Shown: positions 10,301 to 19,300 of the stretch, piece after piece
How the letters are laid out: each line of letters starts with the position of its first letter
How positions within the stretch are numbered: position 1 is the first letter of the stretch
Source: Nocardia jejuensis NBRC 103114
GTDB taxonomy: Bacteria > Actinomycetota > Actinomycetes > Mycobacteriales > Mycobacteriaceae
DNA length: 64,000 nt
Reading direction: 5' to 3'
NCBI RefSeq assembly: GCF_001613145.1
Contig: NZ_BDBU01000034.1
Coordinates: forward strand, 62,001 to 126,000
The notes under the pieces: model-generated
The model's input: the letters and a program-made list of their open reading frames with translations, nothing else
Told to the model about the DNA's origin: nothing
The model's database searches: none
Program-made: the position numbers and the translations under genes

Positions 10301-13300
10301 ATGCGCGACAATGCCCTGCGATTCACGGCCTCCGGATTTCATCGCGGCAATCCCGAGCAGCCGTTCGCCGCGCTGGTCGTACACGAGATGACACATGCGT
10401 TACGTGGTGCGCTGCCCTACACCACTCCGAGTACCTACACCGTCCTCACCACGTATTACCAAAACGAGTACGGCATAACTGACAGACCGGAGTTCACGAA
10501 CCGTCTCGGCAGTCAGTTGACGGGCTACGGTCTGCAGTTGGATCCGGCTCAGCCCCGAGACAGGAACCTCGCCGCGAGCACAGCGTTTCGCAGGCACGTG
10601 GAATCGGAGGAAGCGGAGGCGGAGTCGAATGTCGCCTACCTGCTGCCCGGTTCGGGCCCCTCGGAAATCGAAACACTCATCGCCGAGGCGATGGCGGCCG
10701 CGGCGGACGCCGAGGCCGAGCGACTCGGCCTGACGCCCGTGAAAACAGCTTATGAGGCGTGGCTTTCGGCCAACGGGGGACCCTCGGCCGTCTACAAAGA
10801 TACCGAGCCGGACCCGCCCTCCGCCCCGGAGTACAACCTCGGCACCAACCAGGCCATCGCAGCACAGACCTTCGCGACCTTCGGCGTCGAGATTCTGGGG
10901 CTGGATAAGGTCGGAATCTCTGTCGATTGCGCACTGGCGGTCCGCAACGCGGTAGCGGATGCCTGGTTCGAGGATCCTGACGCACTTCCCGCGGCGGTAG
11001 TCATCACTGATTTGTCTCCGAGGGTCCATGCCGCTGCGGAGTGGATTCTCGGCGCGTACATCGTTTTTCTCAACGAGAACGATGTGACCGATCCTGACTT
11101 TTTCGCCCGACGAACCGAGTCCGATTTCCGGGACGGCCGGAAGGCAGCTCCGACCGGGAATCCGGTATACGACACTCTTCGCCATGAGTTCGCGCACCTA
11201 CGGGATCGCGAGGACTTGCGTTCGCAACACGCCGCCCCGATCAGCGCGAGTCGATACGCTGAACTCGCGGAGTCACGGGCCACGGGAGCCCTGGCTTCCG
11301 ACAGGCGGTTCGATCAGCGACAAGATTTCATGAACCAACTCGCGCCGAGAGCCTTCGGATTTCTGCACGAGTTTTTCATCGGTCTGCGCGCCCGCGGCGA
11401 ACTCCCGGCGGACACCCGGTTCGACATATGGCTTGATCAACTCGACGGCTACAGTCGCGAAAACAAGGAAGACCCGAGATTTCCGCGCGAAGGGAAGCCC
11501 TGGGCGCCCGTCATTTCCGACGATGAGATCGACCCGGATGCCGACCGATCCGTCTTCTTTCCGCCGGAGGCATTGGCCGAGGCGAACAACTCCTTCGGCC
11601 GCAGCGCTCCGACCGATCCGACGCACCCGGTGTACGGCCTGCGAGCGTTGTTGAACGGCCGCACTGTCGAGCAGGCGCTGCTCGACGAACGCGGCCCTGC
11701 CGAGGAGCGGCCGTACGAAAGCGGCTCCGTTCCAGCCACATCGGGCTTCGTCCCCAGCGTCGCGCCGGACGGCACCCTCGCCGCATTGGTCAGCCGGTGG
11801 CACAGCATGACCGCCCAGGCGCGCACCGAGTTCCGGCGCGGGCAAGAACCGATATTCACCTACTACGACGACAACGGCCGGCCGTACTTCGTACTCGATG
11901 CCATGGCTCGGATGCTCGACGAACAGCTGTCAGACCCCGGCGCCGCGAACAACGCGGACACCGCGGGCAATCCGCCACCCCTGCGCGCGCAAACGCCACT
12001 GACGGATGAACAAGCCAACAATCCGGATGCGCAAGCGCACACAGGCTCCGCGAGGTACTCGAAACCAGATCCGAACTCGCTCCCCACGCCGACAAACTCT
12101 TCGAACCTCGATCCCTCGGTGTTCCACCACCATCCCCCCGGTGGCGATCCGGACGCACCCGAGTATCCGTGGAGCGATGAAACCGGCTCTGTCACAGGCG
12201 GTTCTCCGTCATTCACGGTCACCGGTGTCTTCGGACCGCCGGGCAGCGGCACATGGTCGCCCGATGCGGTGCACGGCAGACCGAAGTCGGCCACACCCGA
12301 CACGCCATCCGACGACCGGCAGGACGACGCGGCGAATGTTTCGTCGCCCTACGCCCTTCCGAAGGAGAGCGAGCGCCTACGCTCGCTGCGCGACGCCGTC
12401 GCCACGGAGCGCGCCGATGCGATGGTCGACCTGAGCACAGTCGTTTCCGACGATCAGCTTCGGCGGCTCGAACGGCTGGAGCGCACGCTGGCGCTGCTCG
12501 ATGAACTACTCGCCGTCGAGGGCGAACAGCACCCTTCGATCCCCGCCGCGAAACTCAGGTTGCTCCACGCGTTCGCGCACGCGGTCGATACGTGGCTGCG
12601 TAAGGCCGACGAGGCTCTCACGGTGGAAGCGCACACGCGTCAGATCGCGCCGACGGACGCCCAGCGACGCCAGTGGAGAGCCGACGCCACGCGGCGCGTC
12701 GCGAATGCCGGTCACCGCCTCGCCCAGGTCAGGGCGAGACTGGGCGAGGTACAGGACACGGCGTGGACGGAGAGCTCCTCCGATTCGCTGACCGCTATCG
12801 AACCCGATGTGCTGCACGCCGTGTTCGAGCGCATCGCCCAGGAACTGGTCACGGCGGCGGGCACGGTCGACCAGACCGATCCGTACAGCACCGAATCCGG
12901 CACGGCCGTAACCCATTACCGCATGCTGCAACGCGCGTTCTCGGCGCTCGAAGACCTGACCGCTCTCATCGAGAACCCCCGATCGAGGGTCGGTGTCGAA
13001 ACCCTCGACGTGCTGATCGAAAACTTCCACGCGACGGCATCCTGGTACGCGGAATCGGACAACCTCGCCAACACCGATCGGACCGGCAGTACACCGACCA
13101 CAGCGGAGCAGACCCGGAGATTGGCCGCCGCACTCGCCGATCATGCCGCCGCCGATGCCGAGGTCCGCACGCTCGCCGCCGCCTTGGCCGCGTTCGGTCC
13201 AGCAGCATCGGTGCTCATCCCCCCGCCCGTGGTCACGACCCCCCAGCCTGCGCCGACCGTGTGGCCGGAATCCCACGCGTGGCCGACACCGCAAATGACC

Positions 13301-16300
13301 GGGCCGCAAGAAGTTCCGCCATTCCAGACATGGAACGAGGCCGAGGATCGATCGCAATCCTCGCCAGGTTCAGCTCTGCGGCAACAACCATCGATCTGCG
13401 TCAACGGTTACAACCTGCTACCTCTCGATCAGCATTTCGAAGACCAGGGCTCGATGGCGGCGGTGAGCAATGTCGGCCTGGTGCACGAGGGCAATGAAGA
13501 CTGGTTTGCGATCGGCTCGGTCGAGGTCGACGGAAAGCCGGTACGGATAGCCGTCATCGATGACGGCGTATCGAGCACTGGTCTGCACGGCGAACCGGAC
13601 GCCTACCTCGCTGCCCAGCTCGCCGCCTACACAGCACGCGACTACCTGACGAACGCATTGTCGGCAATCGAGCCGGGCATCGAATGGGATCCGGAACAGC
13701 TCGCGCAAGAAGCGGTTCGCGCCGCCGAACAGGCGGTACTCGGTCTGGCCGATGCACCGCGATATCTGGAAGCACGCAAACCGCCCGGGTGCACGATCAT
13801 CCTCGCTGTGGTCGAAGAGGATCAGGCCACACTGTGCTGGAGCGGCGATTCCCGAGGATACGATCTGCCCCTCGACGGCCGCACGGCACAGCGGCTGACC
13901 GAGGACGATTCGCTGGTCCCGAAGTTGATGGCCCCCACCGCCGACGGGCGCCCCGGTATCGACGAAGGCGAGGCGCTTGGTTATGACATGGCCCATGCCC
14001 TGACCCAATTCCTGGGCAAGCGTGAAAACGACACGAACAGAACACCTGAACTTGTCCGACCACACACCGTGAAGGTCTCCCTCGTCGGCAAGAAGGGTGC
14101 TGTGCTCATCTGCACCGACGGCATGTGGAACGAAACCTACAAGGCCCAGGCGCTCGGCGCCATCGTCCTCGCGGCCCTGAGCGAAGCCCCCGGAAACCTG
14201 GGCGCGGGAATCAAAGCGCTCGAGAAGCGCGCTATGGACACGGGAGCCGAGGATAATCTTTCCGGCGTTCTCATCGCCTACGGCGGCCGAGACCAGGGCA
14301 AGCCGACATCGACCCGATCCGATCACCCACCCACGACTTCGCCCGTCACCCAACCCGATGGCTCCGGACCTGTTGCGGAGCCAGCGGTTTCGGCCCGGTC
14401 CCGCGCGCGGACACCGTGGGCGAGCCCGCGTGCGCAGGCACCTGTTCCGACGCAGGATCCCGAGTCGGTCAATCCCACCGCGCCGTCCGGTGGCGGACGC
14501 GACGACTCATCGCCCCGGCTACCGGAACAGAGAGCGACGCTCGGCGCACCGGTGGCGGGAACGGGATTCGAAAACCCATGGCAGCGTTTCGGCTTCGAGA
14601 CCGCGCGCACGCAGGTGAACGAATTCGCCGTGTGGAAGCACGACGGCGGCGGTGCTCAGCGCGGAAAAGCGGCAGCGAGGAAAATGGCTCGGGGTCGCGA
14701 TCTCTTCGACCAATTGAATTACCACAGTGCGACTTCGGACCGAATCAGCACGGTGACGGGACCCGACGACCCCATCGAGGACGGGGCGATGGCGTACATC
14801 GCGGGAAGTCAAGGATTCGATGCCTTGCCTGCGCTCGCCGGAGCCGACGAGGTCGATGCGATGGTCGCGACAGGCTGTCAGGAATTGTTCCGCGGTGTGC
14901 GTGATCCACGCTATCTCGCGGAATTCAGGACAGGCCGATACCTGCCTGCCATTCCATTCAGCTCGTCATTCGGGATCGGCATCTACGCGAGCACGGATCG
15001 TGACATCGCACTCGGCTACGCCGATGACCAACCCGAATGCGTCGACCGGATGGTGTTGCGACCGGAGGCTCGAACTATCGATTTCGCTCTACTTCTGGAT
15101 GATATGACCAGGGCCACGGCCACTCTCGACAACGAGGAAAGCGATCTCTCCGGTCGCGAACAGACCGCCTCGGTCCGTGCCCGCCGCCAGGAACTCTCGG
15201 TCAAGCGCGAAGTTCTCTCCGATGCGGGCCGTTTCGCGGCGGTTCGCGGCTACGACGCCTATGTCGTGCGGGAACCCGGGGCGGCGGAGGTGTGGATCAT
15301 CGTGAACCGGTCGGCGGTGGTCGTCGCCGTCGCACCTGCGCCGACCGAGGCAGACAGCACGCCGAAAACGACCTCCACGATACCCGCGGAATCCGCTGCG
15401 GCCGCATCGAAAGATGTCGCTCGCATCAAACCATCTCGTACGATTTTCGACGGGGCGGAAATGAATTTCCGGCCCGAATCCGATGAGTTCTGGCAGCGCC
15501 GAGTCGAGGTCGTCATCTTGAAGCCGGATGATCATGGCGTCTTCCTCGACTCCGAAAAACGGCCGCATAACACCAGAGCTTATTCTGGAGACACATTCAT
15601 CCTGCTGCGCAGTGGCACGTTGATCACGACACCCGAAGCGGTCGGCGAACATCCGCATCTCCTCCTGTCGTATCTGGCCCGGCACGCCGATGAAAACGAA
15701 CGTCGCGACAGTGCAATGCGCAACGCACCGAGCATTGCCGCCGGATTCGGTTACATGCGCATGGTGGAAGGCCGCCCCGAGCTGATCGGCGCCTTCAGTG
15801 GCTTGTTCTTCGGTCATAACGTCCGCAGTCCAAAATTCTGGGTTCAGCTGCGATACTGGCTGCGCGATCATGTGAACCTCTCCACAATAAAATTCGCGCA
15901 CGGTGACGAACTCGTCAGCCCCATGTGGTGGAATCCCGCGCGGGTCGACGGACCGTATTCCGCCGCGGAATTGATCCCGGATCCCGGTTCGGTCACAGAT
16001 AGGACCGCAGCGGCGGCCGAAATGCTGAAGCACTTCCGCGGCGGCGACGTCGAATTCTGGGTCGAAGCGGAACGTGCTCGCATCCCCGAAGCGGGCGGCA
16101 TTTCTGTCGATTTTGTCGTCCAGCCAGTGCTCGGCGAGCCGGCGAGGTTCACATTCGACGTGAATCCGGCCGGTTCAACACGAACGGCCCGGATCCGCGA
16201 CTTCGATCCGGGGCCGGAGACCGAGCGAACCTATCCGGCCTGCGCGGCCACACATGATGTCCTGACACGATGGCTGCACGCCTCTGGCTACAGCTGGTCG

Positions 16301-19300
16301 GAAGACAGCCAAGTTTTTCTTGATCCGGCGGCCCGAGACCCCAACGGACGATCCTCGAACGACACGCAGCGCGTTGCACAGCCACCTGGCGTCGACGCTG
16401 TCGCACCCAACCCCTTCGCCCCGGAGCGACACCGTCTCGTCGGCACGAACCGCCCTCGGCAATTGCAGCAGGCGTTGTGGTTTCATCACGATCCGCGGAA
16501 TGGTCTGGAGTGGCACGGCGGCGTCCGTCGACAACCGCAGATACCGAACCTCGAGACCAGCGCCCCGGAGAAGGGGCGGGCCGACGGAACGCAGCCAGCC
16601 GACACCGATGGCGCCGACGCGGCGTCCGAACAGATTCGCACGTTGATCGCGGCGGGCAATACCGACGCGGCGGTCGAGTTGCTTCATCACCGCTTCGACG
16701 GTGTGGTGCGCAGGATGGCGGCCGGTCTCGGGCCCCGAACGGTCGATCGGATCGTCGATGACGTCTGCGCGAACGCGACGCGCCGCTTCGCCCAGATCAC
16801 GGACAGAACCATCGACGAGTGGATCACGCGGATAGTCGCGCCGAATGTCATCGCGCCGCATCGCGAGATCGCCGAGTTCTGGCGACGGATACAGGTGTTC
16901 CTGAACCGCGGTGCGCGCGAAGGCGAATTCGATCTCCTGCCACCGGAATTGGGTCAGGCCGAGACCTCGGAACTCCGGGGGATTCTCGAGGCTTTCGGTC
17001 ACCAGCAGACGCATCTGCGCCGGTTCTGGCCGACGGGACGCGGCACGACGGTCCCACCGAACGATCCGGGCGCGGAACCTCCCGAGCTGTGGGACGCGGC
17101 CCGCACGTTCTCCGTCGCGGTCGCGTCGCAGCGAGGTGTCCGCCTCCAGATTCCGCCCGCGTCCGATCGCCTGTCCGATAGACCGGCGGTCCCTGAGCCG
17201 AGCCAGGTTCGGAGCGTGGACCGTCCGCGCTGGGCTCTGAGTCTCGGGTTGACCGATCGGCACGTCGACGTCGTCCATCTCCTCGACACATGGATGACCA
17301 ACCAGCAGATGGCCGACGCTCTCGGCATTTCCAGAAAGACCCTGCAACGACGACTGACCATGATCTATCAAGCGTTCGGCACCAGAGCTCGTCCTGCCAT
17401 CGTAGAACTGACGCGGCAGTGGCGAGCCGCATACGGCGAGCCCGAGCCCGATGTACCGCCGGCACCGATCGAACAATCGGCCGAGCCATCCTTTGATCTC
17501 CTGCCGCCGGAATCTGGTCAGGTCGAGACGTCGGGGCTCCGGGGGACGGACCTCGAGATTCCTCCCGCGTCCGATCGCCTCTCCGATGGGTCGGCGCGCC
17601 CTGAGCGGAGCCAGGTTCCGGGCTGGGCTCTGAACCTCAGGCTGGCCGATCGGCACGTCGACGTCGTCCATCTCCTCGACCGAGGGATGACCAACCAGCA
17701 GATGGCCGACGCTCTCGGCATTTCCCCGAAAACCCTGAAGGAACGACTGGGCATAATTTATCGCGCGTTCGGCACCAACTTTCGTCCAACCATTGCCGAA
17801 CGGACGCGGCAATGGCGAGTCGCATATGGCGAGCCCGAGCCCGATGTACCGCCGACACCGATGAAGCAAACCACACCTTCGAGTGCGCAGACTCCACGTC
17901 CACTATCTCCCCGCGAAACCCAGGTATTCGATATGGCCGCGGCGGGAATGAGCAACCGGGGCATCGCCGATTCATTAGCAGTCACCCCGGATACAGTGGA
18001 CTCTTATCTGGCCCGGGCACGCCGTAAATTGGGTTTGCCTGCCCGAACAACACCCGCGGAGAACATCGCCGCGGGGCAGCGGCCCGTTGACACCGGCACC
18101 GCCGGCGCACCCGCTGTGTCCGCGGCAGGGCACACGAACCGACCCGATACGGCGATGCGGTCCCGAGCGCGGTCGCTGGAAGAAGCCGATCACGTTGCGA
18201 CAGAACTTCGGCGGGCGCGTGTGCTCCGTGATGAGGAAGCCGCACGACTCGGAGTAGACACACAGACCTTGACACCTGGTTCGACACAGCTGTGGCGTAT
18301 GCGGCGCGAAAGTGCCGTTGCCTGTGGAGAACTGGCGGACCTACTCGGCGTGGAACCGGCGATACTCACTTCGGAGCGAGTGCGGGACGCCCTGGGCGGC
18401 GTACGGGACGAACTGGCACCGATACGCCGGAAGGGGTGGCAGCCGACGATCCGGGCAGCACAGCCGGCGCAGGTGTTGGAATGGATCGGTCAGTGGACTC
18501 GTCACCTCGCGGAGGAGGACGCGGCCGACACCCTGGACACACGAGATCTGCTGCGGCACAAACGCGTCGAACTTCGCGCCGCCCTGACGGCCTTGCTCGG
18601 CCTCGCGCTCCCCGATCGTATCGCCGACCGCGCCTGGGGCACTGTGAAAGATCCGGTCGACGGCGTCGCGCTGATGGGCACGATGATGAATTCGGCCGAA
18701 CTCGGAAAGTTGGCCGCCGCCGCTCGCCGGTTCGATGTCGACACCCTGGTCCGCCGAGCCGACGAGCACAACCGTTTGACGGTGCGATTGCACCGACTTC
18801 ATACCGAGGCCGCGCGTGCCACCTCCGAGGTCGCCTCGAACTCGCCCGTGCCGGTCCGGATGCTGTTCACCACCGCTGTGCCTTCGCGCGAAGTGTTTCT
18901 CGAGAACTACCCGGAAATACCCGTGGAGAAGGCGTTTTCCAGTGTTGCTGACATCGTCCAAGCCTTTTGCCTGGACGAAGAGGGCGCACGCGCGGTCGCC
19001 GAGGCCTACGATCTCGGAGCCCGTTATTTCGCTCCGTTCTTCACCTGGATCGCCGATCGAATGTTGCCGAGGCTGCACGCACGCGCAGCCGAAAACCTCG
19101 CATGGATGGCGGCATTCGTCGCCAGGGACGGGCACATCATCGCAGCCGCGGTACGTGGACGCGATCCCGAATTCTTCGCGAGACGGTGTCGCGAGGTCCT
19201 CATGTCACGCCCCCTGATCGAAATGATCGCGCGCGACTATGAGGCGGCAACACGGTTACGGATCCCCCTGGGCGCATCGTTCCGCAGGTCGCTGACCGAC

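Larger units (their letters stand above)
16620..18060 (+). other. Giant protein module: sigma-region-2-like segment plus three LuxR/GerE-type HTH domains
   Basis: Residues about 4391-4485 resemble sigma-70 region 2 of ECF factors: a helix AAVELLHHRFDGVVRRMAAG, then VDRIVDDVCANATRRF and WITRIVAPNVIAPHREI. Three LuxR-like HTHs follow: LTDRHVDVVHLLDTWMTNQQ (about 4594-4655), LADRHVDVVHLLDRGMTNQQ (4731-4791) and LSPRETQVFDMAAAGMSNRG (4814-4871). The third is closest to the LuxR consensus (LSPRE...G.SN..IA..L..T..TV). DNA binding is predicted from family resemblance; it is odd for a protein with a secretion-type N-terminus. Confidence 0.65.

Noticed and set aside
16620..16900. A separate ECF sigma-factor gene inside the giant locus
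   Set aside because: It stays in the same frame as the flanking modules and has no separate start, ribosome-binding site or region 4.
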